This document shows, one piece after another, positions 6,656 to 14,045 of a stretch of 41,220 nt of DNA (its first letter is position 1; every line of letters starts with the position of its first letter). Made by a program: the position numbers and the translations under genes. Under the pieces are notes generated by a model. The model was given only the letters and a program-made list of their open reading frames with translations, had not been told where the DNA came from and ran no database searches. The stretch is from Actinobacteria bacterium UBA2286 (GTDB lineage Bacteria > Actinomycetota > Coriobacteriia > Anaerosomatales > Anaerosomataceae), in the NCBI GenBank assembly GCA_002345925.1, contig DDWM01000046.1, positions 1-41,220 of the forward strand, read 5' to 3'.

Positions 6656-6666
6656 CGGCCCTGCTC

Positions 6667-6751
6667 ACCGAGCAAGCGCATTCAGCAAAACGCCAGGAGC
6701 GATAGAGTGAAGGAAGCGCAAAGCATCTGCTGATGCGCATACACGTTGGCA
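6667..6751 (+). repeat. attC-like recombination site
   Basis: The inner arms AAGCGCATTCAGCA and TGCTGATGCGCA pair apart from one extra base, and the right end reads CATACACGTTGGCA with R' box GTTGGCA (6745-6751). The left box ACCGAGC (6667-6673) is weak. The loop GCGATAGAGTGAAGG is a variant of the common GCGCTAGACTGAGTGG. Its left arm is nearly identical to that of site 1. Confidence 0.72.
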
Positions 6752-6815
6752 CCATTTGAGACCGGTTCCCGTCGCAGCAGCCAGGATTGTCGCTGGCTAC
6801 CCAAGTACCCGGCTA

Positions 6816-6905
6816 CTACTCAACGTAGCGCCTTCGCTTCGACAGGTCCTTATGCCCGAACAGGAGCACGACCACGAGCCCGAAGAAGGCCGCTATCAGT
6901 GCTGG
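6816..6905 (-). pseudogene. Possible C-terminal remnant of a membrane protein
   Basis: The - strand reads a stretch ending in ALIAAFFGLVVVLLFG then HKDLSKRRRYVE and a stop, like the tail of a membrane protein with one helix and a positive end. No start or upstream part is visible; upstream sequence is the damaged DUF4386 copy. It is probably a fragment left by recombination between cassettes, but could be chance. Confidence 0.3.
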
Positions 6906-6908
6906 AGT

Positions 6909-7040
6909 CTGAACTACCTCGGCGTGGTCATGCTGCGTACGAGCCCGGTAGCTGCTGCGCAGAGAACGCCAGCGGGGCGCGTGGTCGTGGACCGGGGATA
7001 CAACAGGTTGGGATCGTCGGGTCTGACTGATCAGCAGTAG
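6909..7040 (+). pseudogene. Duplicate of the DUF4386 gene 3' end with internal deletion
   Basis: This stretch copies the end of the gene at 5722. CTGAACTACCTCGGC matches 6241-6255, and the next base matches 6358 onward, so 102 bp (34 codons) are missing. The junction lies exactly between two CTCGG repeats (6250-6255 and 6352-6357) that encode Leu-Gly both times. The rest matches to the stop with scattered differences and one inserted CAG. It has no start codon or ribosome binding site of its own. Confidence 0.8.
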
Positions 7041-7057
7041 CTGGCCAGGCTGGGACA

Positions 7058-7102
7058 GCCTAGCCAGCGCCCGGGACCCGTGGCTGAGGTCGGGCGCTAG
7101 CA
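7058..7102 (+). repeat. Short attC-like palindrome
   Basis: GCCTAGCCAGCGCCCG (7058-7073) pairs with CGGGCGCTAGCA (7091-7102); the core AGCGCCCG/CGGGCGCT is perfect over 8 bp. The left part, GGCCAGG...CCTAGCCAGCGC, recurs at 8294-8310, where it begins a truncated attC. It may be a shortened site or the left half of a larger one. Confidence 0.4.
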
Positions 7103-7378
7103 GGGGATTCAGCTCAGGTGCAGCGTCGCGGCAAACATGTTCGGATGACCTCTGCGAATTCTTGTGCAGCGAGGAATGTGGGATATGATGGAAATGCCCG
7201 TGGGGGACGCGGGCGATACATTGAGGGCGTACGCGGGGTACGCAGAGATGTGGGTTAGGCGGAGTTACAAACTGCAATGGGGTTTGCAGAGACGGGGGCT
7301 CCAGGCAGGCTTTGCTTCGGCACTTCCCATGTCTGGGCATTCGCTCAGGTGGGGGTCACGGATGAACGGGGGCATTCG
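7103..7378. other. Gene-poor stretch with a possible R' box
   Basis: No convincing gene lies here. A frame starting near 7164 reads through but has no family signature and overlaps the next gene in a different phase. GTTAGGC occurs at 7254-7260 (AGATGTGGGTTAGGC) and could be the right box of a decayed attC, but I find no matching left half. It probably holds cassette debris plus the leader of the gene at 7379. Confidence 0.4.
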
Positions 7379-7966
7379 TTGGATACCGTATACGGCATTC
7401 TTGGATTTGCAGTGCTTATCATTTTGGCAATTCTGTGGGGTAAGGCCAAGGATGGCATGGCCAAGGCGGTGAACCAGAAGGTCTTCAGTCGCGCTGAGTA
7501 CGAGGAAGGTCAGCGGATGTTGGCTGGCCTGACAATCGAGACAACTGCTGGCATTTCAGAAGTGATGCAGCAACTGAAGGCTCAAGTCGTCACCTTCGAT
7601 TCCCCGCTCGGACTCAATCCGCAGCTGCATATGGTTTCTGAGCAGGCTGACCGGATCAACTACGCTTTCGGCAACAAGCTCATGCCCGATGCGTTCAGGG
7701 CGGTGGTTGCCCTCTCCGAGCGCGATGGAATCACAGTTGGCGTCTTTGCCGTACCCAAGTGGCAGGAACGTGACGGCATGATCTTCGGCCAGGAGGCCAT
7801 GAGGGGTCTACGAAAGCAGGTGAAGGCCGCCTTCAAGTCCGCTGATGCCTCCGTCACGTTCGCCGTAGGGCTCATTGACGACAAGCCAGGAGAGTCGGTT
7901 GGCGATCAGCCGGGTACGCGGGCGTTGAAGGGAGAAGAAGACGACCCTTTGAGTGACGCGTCCTAG
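7379..7966 (+). CDS. Hypothetical membrane-anchored protein
   Basis: This 195-residue protein has one N-terminal membrane segment (about residues 4-22, VYGILGFAVLIILAILWG) followed by a soluble domain of about 170 residues. I do not recognise the family. The soluble part contains LGLNPQLHMVSEQADRINYAF and RDGITVGVFAVPKWQERDGM, and the tail is acidic. I chose TTG at 7379 because GGGGG lies 6 bases upstream and the membrane helix begins at once; the open frame extends to 7277. The stop TAG shares a base with a possible GTG of the next frame, so the two genes are likely co-transcribed. Confidence 0.65.
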   Translation: MDTVYGILGFAVLIILAILWGKAKDGMAKAVNQKVFSRAEYEEGQRMLAGLTIETTAGISEVMQQLKAQVVTFDSPLGLNPQLHMVSEQADRINYAFGNKLMPDAFRAVVALSERDGITVGVFAVPKWQERDGMIFGQEAMRGLRKQVKAAFKSADASVTFAVGLIDDKPGESVGDQPGTRALKGEEDDPLSDAS

Positions 7967-8025
7967 TGACCGCGCTCGCGTGCGCACTGCTCGAACCATT
8001 GAGTAACCCAGAGAGGATGATTCTT

Positions 8026-8226
8026 GTGCAGAAGAAGACGGTGCTGTGGGCTGTGGGCGGCGTGCTGTTCGGTGGCGCTATCGTCAAGATGTCGATCATT
8101 GGATACTACGATCGAGAGATGCCCCTGATCCTTGGCGCCCTGGCGATCGGAGCCGTGTGTGTTTATTTCGCCTCGAAGATCGAGGCGGCAGCTGTCATCG
8201 ACAATGATGACGATGTAACCGGCTAG
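8026..8226 (+). CDS. Small two-helix membrane protein
   Basis: This 66-residue protein has two predicted membrane segments (about residues 5-24 and 31-50) and an acidic C-terminal tail (DNDDDVTG). GTG at 8026 is chosen because GAGAGGA at 8011-8017 lies 8 bases upstream; the frame is open to 7966, where it would touch the upstream stop. No family is recognised. It follows the gene at 7379 by 59 bp in the same cassette and may be expressed with it. Confidence 0.6.
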   Translation: MQKKTVLWAVGGVLFGGAIVKMSIIGYYDREMPLILGALAIGAVCVYFASKIEAAAVIDNDDDVTG

Positions 8227-8298
8227 TCAGACTGGAGCGCTCTCGGGAGGCACACCCCGCAATGCGCGGGTAGTGGGCGTGGCATCTGAATCGGCCAG

Positions 8299-8360
8299 GC
8301 CTAGCCAGCGCACCCGGCAATCCCGACAACCGCTAGACTTGAACCGAAGGCATCGGCGCG
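8299..8360 (+). repeat. Truncated attC-like site (no right box)
   Basis: The left box GCCTAGC (8299-8305), inner arm and loop (CCGCTAGACTTGAACCGAAGGCATCGGCGCG) match the other sites. The sequence then jumps to GGGGGGATCTTG, without the L' and R' elements. This half-site directly precedes the VanZ-like gene. A similar loss occurs at 10296-10356 at nearly the same position (after ATCGGCGCG). Confidence 0.68.
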
Positions 8361-8411
8361 GGGGGATCTTGTGAGGCACGCGTTTCTGTCAGCGACTCTA
8401 AGGGACGACAG

Positions 8412-9020
8412 TTGGGCCTAGTCTCGATCTTCACTCAGGACATGCTCCGGTACATCGTGATGGTGTTCCCGGTCTATGCCGTGCTTCGAGTCCTGTTCTT
8501 GGGCATCAAGCGTGTGAGACCGGTCGCGTCGCGTGAGGTCCTTCTCGGATTGTGCGTGATGTACGGCATCGGTCTTGTATCTCAGACGCTATTGCCTCAT
8601 GCCTTCTACGGTATGGAAGACTTGAAGATGTACGTCCAGGCGATTATGGGTCCATATCGCAACTTCAACCTCGTGCCCATGCATACCATCTGGAGCTACC
8701 TCTTCACCCAGAACGATCAGGTGAGCAACTGGGGTTCGGTAGCTACACTCAACTTGCTGGCGAACATCTTGTTGTTCGTCCCTCTTGGTTTTCTCTTGCC
8801 GCAGATGACTCGCGGCTTCACCGGACTGCGTAAGACGATGATGTTCGGGCTGGCTACGTCGCTTGCAATCGAGATCCTCCAGTTCTTCATCGGGCGCAGT
8901 GCGGACGTTGATGACGTGATCTTGAACGTGCTCGGCGTATGCATCGGCTACGCTGTTCTTGTTGTTGCCCGAAGAGTCTTTGCTCCGGCTAAGCTGGCGG
9001 TAGCCACTGAATCAGCCTGA
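8412..9020 (+). CDS. VanZ-like membrane protein
   Basis: This 202-residue protein has about five membrane segments and the VanZ pattern: NFNLVPMHTIWSY in the first half, NLLANILLFVPLGFLLP in the middle, and SLAIEILQFFIGRSADVDDVILNVLGVCIGY near the end. VanZ-family proteins give low-level teicoplanin resistance in some enterococci, but most members are uncharacterised. TTG 8412 follows AAGGGA (8399-8404). A broken copy of its first 40 bp joined to an internal segment lies at 16309-16370, so a second, related cassette once existed there. Confidence 0.9.
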   Translation: MGLVSIFTQDMLRYIVMVFPVYAVLRVLFLGIKRVRPVASREVLLGLCVMYGIGLVSQTLLPHAFYGMEDLKMYVQAIMGPYRNFNLVPMHTIWSYLFTQNDQVSNWGSVATLNLLANILLFVPLGFLLPQMTRGFTGLRKTMMFGLATSLAIEILQFFIGRSADVDDVILNVLGVCIGYAVLVVARRVFAPAKLAVATESA

Positions 9021-9030
9021 TTCTCGGCGG

Positions 9031-9069
9031 ATCCAACCCGAATGTTCAACAGCTGCGGATGCAACAACG
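9031..9069 (+). repeat. Possible remnant of an attC site
   Basis: ATCCAACCCGAATGTTCAACAG resembles the left half of site 2 (GCTAACCCGGGCATTCAGCAG), and GCGGATGCAAC follows. No loop or right box can be found before the next gene, so only a left fragment may remain. Confidence 0.35.
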
Positions 9070-9083
9070 GAGGCGTGAGTGCA

Positions 9084-9779
9084 GTGAACGACGAAGAACT
9101 TCGAGGCGTCTTCGACCGAATGGCACCAGGGTACGACAGCAAATTGGCACGAATGGCGCCAATCAACAACGGACTGTTCTTCCTACTTGAGTCCGTTCTT
9201 GCCGAGCTGCCGCAGCAGGCTCGGATTCTGTGCGTAGGGGTCGGCACGGGGACAGAATTGATTCATCTGGCCGGGTCGTTCCCGGGATGGCGCTTCACTG
9301 CGGTGGAGCCGTCAGGCTCCATGCTCGGCATCTGTCGCAAGCGAGTTGCCGAGGCCGGCCTCTCCGCGCGCTGTCGCTTCCATGAGGGGTATCTCGAGTC
9401 GCTGCCGCTTGGAGAGATGCATGATGCGGCGACATGCTTCCTGGTCTCTCAATTCATCTTGGACGCACAAGCTCGCTCGGAGTTCTTCAGCCAGATTGCG
9501 AACAGACTCGTGCCTGGGGGGATCGTGGCGAACGCGGATCTTTCGGCTGATGTGGAGTCAGAGGGCTATGACGCGATGCTCGCCGTATGGCACAGAGTGA
9601 TGTCCACGTCTGCTGTCTCGGTTGAAGGGCTTGAGCGCATGAAGTCCGGCTACGCCAAGGACGTGGCGATTCTTCCGTCGGCTGCTGTCGCGTCGATCAT
9701 CGAGTCAGGTGGCTTTGACAAGCCGGCTGAGTTCTTCCAATCGGGGCTGATGCGCGCCTGGTTTGCCAGGCGTGCTTGA
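9084..9779 (+). CDS. Class I SAM-dependent methyltransferase
   Basis: This 231-residue protein has a Rossmann methyltransferase fold. Motif I is ILCVGVGTGTELIHLA (about residues 44-60), followed by an acidic Glu (FTAVEPSGSMLG), the ATCFLVSQFILD strand and the late PGGIVANADLS turn. The substrate cannot be told from sequence. GTG 9084 is chosen because GGAGG (9069-9073) lies about 10 bases upstream; an in-frame ATG at 9042 lies inside the attC-like remnant. It is a single-gene cassette between a degenerate left site and the site at 9815. A second unrelated methyltransferase cassette lies at 13172. Confidence 0.88.
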   Translation: MNDEELRGVFDRMAPGYDSKLARMAPINNGLFFLLESVLAELPQQARILCVGVGTGTELIHLAGSFPGWRFTAVEPSGSMLGICRKRVAEAGLSARCRFHEGYLESLPLGEMHDAATCFLVSQFILDAQARSEFFSQIANRLVPGGIVANADLSADVESEGYDAMLAVWHRVMSTSAVSVEGLERMKSGYAKDVAILPSAAVASIIESGGFDKPAEFFQSGLMRAWFARRA

Positions 9780-9814
9780 TGGGGGAGTTTGGTCTCGGCC
9801 GTCGTATTGACCCA

Positions 9815-9898
9815 GCGGGAAAGCGACAGCGCCGAGTGGGGTAGACTTTTGGCAGGGAGTGAAGCGGGCGCTGCATGGTGCGCCCAAATACATTCGCC
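9815..9898 (+). repeat. Degenerate attC-like site
   Basis: The right end GCGCCCAAATACATTCGCC copies site 2 (ATGCCCAAATACGTTAGCC) but the R' box has decayed to ATTCGCC (9892-9898). CAGCGCC on the left pairs with GGGCGCTG on the right, and the loop has GGTAGACTTTTGG. The left box is not clear. Confidence 0.6.
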
Positions 9899-9935
9899 CG
9901 ATGAACTCAGTGCACGGTTTTAGAGGGAGATTACG

Positions 9936-10301
9936 GTGATCAAGGAGCGCGTGTTCGCCATGGAATTCGCCAGGGTCTATCCGTTGTACGTTCAGAAGGC
10001 GGAGAGGAAGCACCGCACCAAGGATGAGGTCGATCAGATCATCTGCTGGTTAACGGGATATGACGATGCGGAATTGCAGCGGCAAATCGAGCAGCGAAAC
10101 GACCTCGAGACCTTCTTCGCGCAAGCTCCTGCCCTGCATCCGAATAGCTCGCTTATCACCGGTGTGGTGTGCGGCATTCGCGTCGAAGAAGTCGAGGATC
10201 CGCTGATGCAGAAGATTCGCTATCTGGACAAGTTGATTGATGAGCTTGCAAAGGGAAAGGCCATGGACAAGATTCTGCGCAAGGGTGACGACGCGCGCTA
10301 A
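9936..10301 (+). CDS. DUF2200-family protein
   Basis: This 121-residue soluble protein has the DUF2200 pattern: FARVYPLYVQKAERKHRTKDEVDQIICWLTGYDD at residues 11-44, then IEQRNDLETFFAQAP and EEVEDPLMQKIRYLDKLIDELAKGK. The biochemical role of this family is not known to me. GTG 9936 is preceded by AGAGGGA (9922-9929). The stop codon TAA is part of the CTAAC left box of the following attC remnant, an arrangement common in integron cassettes. Confidence 0.92.
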   Translation: MIKERVFAMEFARVYPLYVQKAERKHRTKDEVDQIICWLTGYDDAELQRQIEQRNDLETFFAQAPALHPNSSLITGVVCGIRVEEVEDPLMQKIRYLDKLIDELAKGKAMDKILRKGDDAR

Positions 10302-10356
10302 CCCGGCGTCCACAGATGCGGCAAGCGCTAGACTGAGTGGAAGACATCGGCGCGCA
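10296..10356 (+). repeat. Truncated attC-like site (no right box)
   Basis: The left box CGCTAAC (10296-10302), inner arm CCGGCGTCCACAG and loop GGCAAGCGCTAGACTGAGTGGAAGACATCGGCGCG closely match site 1. The sequence then leads directly into the ribosome binding site of the ABC transporter (AAGGAG, 10356-10361), with L' and R' missing. Confidence 0.72.
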
Positions 10357-10367
10357 AGGAGCAACCT

Positions 10368-11309
10368 GTGGCGATCTCGGCAGTGACAGCACGTGGGCGC
10401 GAGTCCATCGTCCACATCCAGGGCTTCCGGATGGAGTTTGACGAGCACGCAGTCATTCGCGACCTGTCATTCGACGTCAGAGATGGAGAGACCTTCGGGC
10501 TCCTGGGGGCGAACGGCTCCGGCAAGACGACGACGATTCGTGCCCTTCTGGGGATCTATCGGCCGACCGCGGGTCTCCTGCACGTGAACGGGCGACCGTT
10601 CCAGCCCGAGTAGGGAGGCAGTCTCGGCTATTTGCCTGAAGAGCGAGGTCTGTACAAGAAGGAGTCGGTCATCGACGTGATGACGTACTTCGGGAAGCTC
10701 AAGGGCCTCAGCAAGCAAGCCGCGACGTCATGGTCGATGGGTTATTTGGAGCGAGTTGGAATCGCGGACAAGGCCAAGGTACGGGTGGACAAGCTCTCAG
10801 GCGGACAGCAGCAGAAGGTGCAGCTGGGCGTGACGATCATGAGCGACCCGGAGCTGCTCATTTTGGATGAGCCAACCAAGGGCTTCGACCCGGTGAACAG
10901 ACGGCTCCTGATGGGCATCATCGAGGAGCGCAAGGCGGCTGGAGCGACGGTTCTGATGGTGACCCACCAGATGGACGAGGTTGAGCGGCTCTGCGACCGC
11001 GTCCTGTTGCTGAAGGACGGCGAAGCTGCGGCGTACGGGACGATCCAGGACGTGCAGGCGCAGTATGGGGGGACGACGGCGCGGCTGACGTTCACGGGAG
11101 CCTTGCCCGACTCCGTGCGCTACCGCGTGGCCAGACACGAGAACAACTCGGCAGAGCTTGACTTGGACGAGGGTGTGGATGAGGCCGACGTGCTCCGTGA
11201 CCTCATTGAGGCCGGAGTGGCGGTCCGCACCTTCACCACCGGCAGACCCTCGATGGACGACATCTTCGTGCGGGTCTACGGCGGCCACGATGAACCCGGC
11301 GAGGTGTAG
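10368..11309 (+). pseudogene. ABC transporter ATP-binding subunit interrupted by an in-frame amber codon
   Basis: The frame encodes an ABC-2 type exporter ATPase. The Walker A motif GANGSGKTT lies at about residues 47-55, the signature LSGGQQQKVQ, Walker B LLILDEPTKGFDP and the H-loop MVTHQM follow, and the tail is DUF4162-like. A single TAG at 10611-10613 breaks it after NGRPFQPE. The same frame continues at once with GGSLGYLPEERGLYKKES, normally contiguous in this family, so one base change is enough to explain it. GTG 10368 has AAGGAG 6 bases upstream. Translation could restart downstream, but that product would lack Walker A. The permease at 11313 is intact. A sequencing error or readthrough cannot be excluded. 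Confidence 0.88.
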
Positions 11310-11312
11310 ACG

Positions 11313-12533
11313 ATGCCGCGACACAACATGCGCACCATCGTCTCCTTCGAGGTGAGCCGCACGCTCTCCAAGTCGGTCTTCTGGATTGCGACCCTGATCG
11401 TTCCCATCATCATGGGAGCGGTGATCGCGCTGATCGTGTTGTCCAACTCATCGACCATCGAGAGCGCGGATTCGCAGGCCAGCGCGCAGTTCACGTTCAC
11501 GTACAGCGACGCGTCCGGGTATGTCGTTCCGGCTGTGGCGAAGGCCTTCGGGGGCACTCCTGCCGGCGACGAGGCCCAGGCGATCGAGGATGTGAGAGCG
11601 GGACGCGTCAACGCCCACTTCGCCTATCCCGCGAATCCCGCCGAGGAGCCCACGAGGGTCTATGCAGTGGACGTGGGGATCTTTGCGAACGGCATGTACC
11701 CGACCGTTGCCTCCGAGATCCTGATCGCCAGCGCCCAGAGCACCATCGACGACCAGTCCCTCGCAACGCTGGCCCGTGGTGAGTTCACTGTCACTCCCAC
11801 GACCTTCAAGGAGGGCCGCGAGTCGAGCGGGCTTGCCGAAGTCATCCCACCACTCCTGTACCTGCTGGTCTTCTATGCGAGCGCCATGCTCATGGGGAAC
11901 CTGATGGCGACCAGTCTCCTCGAGGAGAAGGAGAATAGGGTATCGGAGATGATCCTGACAGCGATGGATCCGACGACCATGGTCTTCGGCAAGGTCATAT
12001 CGCTCTTCATCGTCGGCGTCATCCAGATGGTGGCGATCACGCTGCCGGTCATCATCGGCTATCTGTTCTTCCGAGAAGAGCTGAGTCTGCCGTATGTCGA
12101 CCTGTCCCATTTGAGTTTCGAGCCCGGGCCCATGTTCGTGGGCGCGATGCTTCTCGCGGCTGGATTTTGCCTGTTCATGACGACCATGGCTGCAGGGGGA
12201 GCGATGATGCCGACCGCACGAGACGCAGGCGCGATCACCGCCCCGCTGTCGATCGTTCCGTTCGCTCCTCTCTGGGCGCTCGCCCTGGTACTCTCCAATC
12301 CGCAGTCGTTCATCGTGAAAGTGCTGACGTTCTTCCCGTACACTGCAGCGCCGACCGCGATGCTCCGCAACGGACTCGGGACCCTCAGTACCGCCGAGGC
12401 CACCATCGTCATAGTCGAACTGCTCGGCCTCAGCATCATCATGTTCCGCCTTGCAGTCAGGCTGTTCCGGTACGGCTCGACCGAGTACTCGCAGAAGGTC
12501 GCCCTCAAGACAGCGTTCGGCAGAAGGAAGTAG
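11313..12533 (+). CDS. ABC-2 type transporter permease (NatB-like)
   Basis: This 406-residue membrane protein has the ABC2_membrane_3 / NatB layout: one N-terminal membrane segment (about residues 22-44), a large extracellular domain to about residue 180, then five more segments. It contains the family motif LEEKENRVSEMILTAMDP before the second half. It begins 3 bp after the ATPase stop and so forms one operon with it. The pair would export an unknown substrate; NatAB of Bacillus exports sodium. Because the ATPase has a nonsense codon, the exporter is probably inactive unless the codon is read through. Confidence 0.9.
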   Translation: MPRHNMRTIVSFEVSRTLSKSVFWIATLIVPIIMGAVIALIVLSNSSTIESADSQASAQFTFTYSDASGYVVPAVAKAFGGTPAGDEAQAIEDVRAGRVNAHFAYPANPAEEPTRVYAVDVGIFANGMYPTVASEILIASAQSTIDDQSLATLARGEFTVTPTTFKEGRESSGLAEVIPPLLYLLVFYASAMLMGNLMATSLLEEKENRVSEMILTAMDPTTMVFGKVISLFIVGVIQMVAITLPVIIGYLFFREELSLPYVDLSHLSFEPGPMFVGAMLLAAGFCLFMTTMAAGGAMMPTARDAGAITAPLSIVPFAPLWALALVLSNPQSFIVKVLTFFPYTAAPTAMLRNGLGTLSTAEATIVIVELLGLSIIMFRLAVRLFRYGSTEYSQKVALKTAFGRRK

Positions 12534-12663
12534 AGACGACGTCTGCCCGGTCTCTCGATGCAGCAGGGCGGTTGGAGCGCCGAACCCTCGCCTCCAGCAC
12601 GAAGCACGCCCGAGTCAGGTAGACTCGGACAAGAGACGGGACTGCCCACACGGGGGTGCAGCC
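12534..12663. other. Spacer between exporter and DUF3795 genes
   Basis: No attC is recognisable here. GTCAGGTAGACTCGG at about 12615-12629 contains TAGACT, the same hexamer found in attC loops and close to the TAGAAT -10 boxes of core genes, so it may be a promoter for the gene at 12664. I see no good -35 box. Confidence 0.35.
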
Positions 12664-13092
12664 ATGGAACCTGAACGACAGCTGATCGCGCCATGCGGAA
12701 TGTACTGCGGCGTATGCAGTTCGTATCTGGCTTACTCTCACCAGACCCCCCGAATACGCGGCAAGATCACCTACTGCATCGGTTGTAGACCTAGGGACAA
12801 ACAGTGCTCGTGGCTCAAGAAGCGCTGTGAGCTGCTGCGCGAAGGAACGGTTGAGTACTGCTTCGAGTGCCCGACGTATCCATGCGAGGCGCTCGAACGC
12901 ATCGACGCGGGTTATCGAGATAAGCACGTGTTCGGCTTGATTGAGAGTCTCGATATCATCCGCACGCAAGGCGAGGACGTACTGCTGGCTGTGCTCAAGG
13001 AGCGGTTTGCCTGCAATGAGTGTGGGGAACTGAGATCCATCCACAGCGGGAAGTGTTATTCGTGCGACGACATCAAGGGTTGGAAGGACTGA
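12664..13092 (+). CDS. DUF3795 cysteine-rich protein
   Basis: This 142-residue protein is cysteine-rich in the DUF3795 pattern: LIAPCGMYCGVCSSYLAY at residues 8-25, YCIGCRPRDKQCSW, a CxxCPTYPCEAL block (about residues 73-83), and a final CNECG...CYSCDD pair. The cysteines suggest zinc or iron-sulfur binding, but function is unknown. The ATG at 12664 is preferred over upstream in-frame starts that overlap the exporter gene, since family members begin just before the first CGxYC motif. No strong Shine-Dalgarno is seen (GGGGGTGCAGCC precedes). Confidence 0.88.
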   Translation: MEPERQLIAPCGMYCGVCSSYLAYSHQTPRIRGKITYCIGCRPRDKQCSWLKKRCELLREGTVEYCFECPTYPCEALERIDAGYRDKHVFGLIESLDIIRTQGEDVLLAVLKERFACNECGELRSIHSGKCYSCDDIKGWKD

Positions 13093-13098
13093 TGTGCT

Positions 13099-13164
13099 GG
13101 CTCACGCCAGTGCGAGGCCGAGGAGAGGCGTTTCGTTCGTAGAGAAAGCCCAAACACGTTAGGC
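13099..13164 (+). repeat. attC-like site, short form
   Basis: The right end GCCCAAACACGTTAGGC is canonical (R' box 13158-13164) and 7 bp from the next ATG. The left part GGCTCACGCCAG is a weak match for a left box, and the TAGACT loop is missing. The total length of about 66 bp is within the attC range. Confidence 0.62.
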
Positions 13165-13171
13165 ACAGGCC

Positions 13172-13948
13172 ATGACACATGAGTTCGATGGTGCGAAGTA
13201 CGCGACCGCCTCGGCACACCAGAAGGAATGGGGTGCAGGGCTCATTGCCGAACTTGCACTGGAGGGGCACGAGCGGGTTCTCGATCTCGGGTGCGGCGAC
13301 GGTGCACTGACTGCTCGGATTTCTGACCTACTGCCTTCGGGAGAGATTGTGGGAGTCGATGCGTCACGGGGCATGATCGCCGCAGCGCAAGTCAACGCCC
13401 GACCGAACATGCAACTCCTGGTCATGGACATTGACGATCTGCAGCTCTCCAATGGCTTCGATGTCATCTTCTCCAACGCCGCTCTTCATTGGCTCAAGGA
13501 CCATCGACGCCTGTACCGTGCGTTGAAGCCCCTGCTCCGTGAGCACGGACGTCTTCGCTTCAACTTCGCAGGTGACGGCAACTGCGCTAACTTCATCTCC
13601 GTCGTGAGAGAGGCGATGGCGCTCGACCGGTTCGTGGGCTCGTTCGCGGATTTCGAGTGGCCCTGGTACATGCCTTCGGTGGAGGAGTACTCCGAACTCG
13701 TCGGCGACAGTGCTTTGCGGCATCCACGTGTGTGGGAAGAGAACGCGGACAGGTTCTTCCCGGATGTGGATGCGATGGTCGGCTGGCTTGATCAGCCCAG
13801 TCTCGTGCCGTTCCTCGCGCAGATTCCCGATGGGCTCGCTGAGTCGTTCCGCGAGTTCGTGGTCGGAAGGATGATCGATATCACGCGACAGCCGGACGGA
13901 ACGTGCTTCGAGACGTTTCGGCGAATCAACGTCTCTGCACTGGGGTAG
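13172..13948 (+). CDS. SAM-dependent methyltransferase, trans-aconitate methyltransferase-like
   Basis: This 258-residue enzyme has the class I fold. Motif I is VLDLGCGDGALTARI (about residues 35-49), the acidic loop GVDASRGMI follows, then MDIDDL and VIFSNAALHWLKDHRRLYRAL, a pattern shared with trans-aconitate 2-methyltransferases and related small-molecule methylases. The C-terminal half carries the family-like WPWYMPSVEEYSELV. The substrate is not certain. ATG at 13172 lies directly after the attC R' box, the usual cassette position, and has no clear Shine-Dalgarno. Its expression may depend on upstream transcription. Confidence 0.88.
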   Translation: MTHEFDGAKYATASAHQKEWGAGLIAELALEGHERVLDLGCGDGALTARISDLLPSGEIVGVDASRGMIAAAQVNARPNMQLLVMDIDDLQLSNGFDVIFSNAALHWLKDHRRLYRALKPLLREHGRLRFNFAGDGNCANFISVVREAMALDRFVGSFADFEWPWYMPSVEEYSELVGDSALRHPRVWEENADRFFPDVDAMVGWLDQPSLVPFLAQIPDGLAESFREFVVGRMIDITRQPDGTCFETFRRINVSALG

Positions 13949-13978
13949 GTCTGCCTAAGAATACAAAGCGGAGACTGC

Positions 13979-14029
13979 TTGACAATGGAGTTTCCATAGT
14001 GGAAACTCCAAGCATGACGAGTTTCCACA
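13979..14029 (+). promoter_or_regulatory. Three-arm operator upstream of the second TetR gene
   Basis: The arms GAGTTTCC (13988-13995), GGAAACTC (14001-14008) and GAGTTTCC (14019-14026) alternate in direction. The last two form GGAAACTC-N10-GAGTTTCC; the first two form a tighter palindrome with a 5-bp spacer. TTGACA at 13979-13984 may be a -35 box. The GRAAACTC-N10-GAGTTTCC unit recurs at 14628-14653 before the gene at 14675, which links both sites to the same regulator. Confidence 0.8.
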
Positions 14030-14045
14030 CTGATAGGCGGAACCG

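Noticed and set aside
7164..7472. A 102-residue frame before and across the gene at 7379
   Set aside because: It overlaps the start of a better-supported gene in another phase, lacks a ribosome binding site and shows no protein-like pattern.
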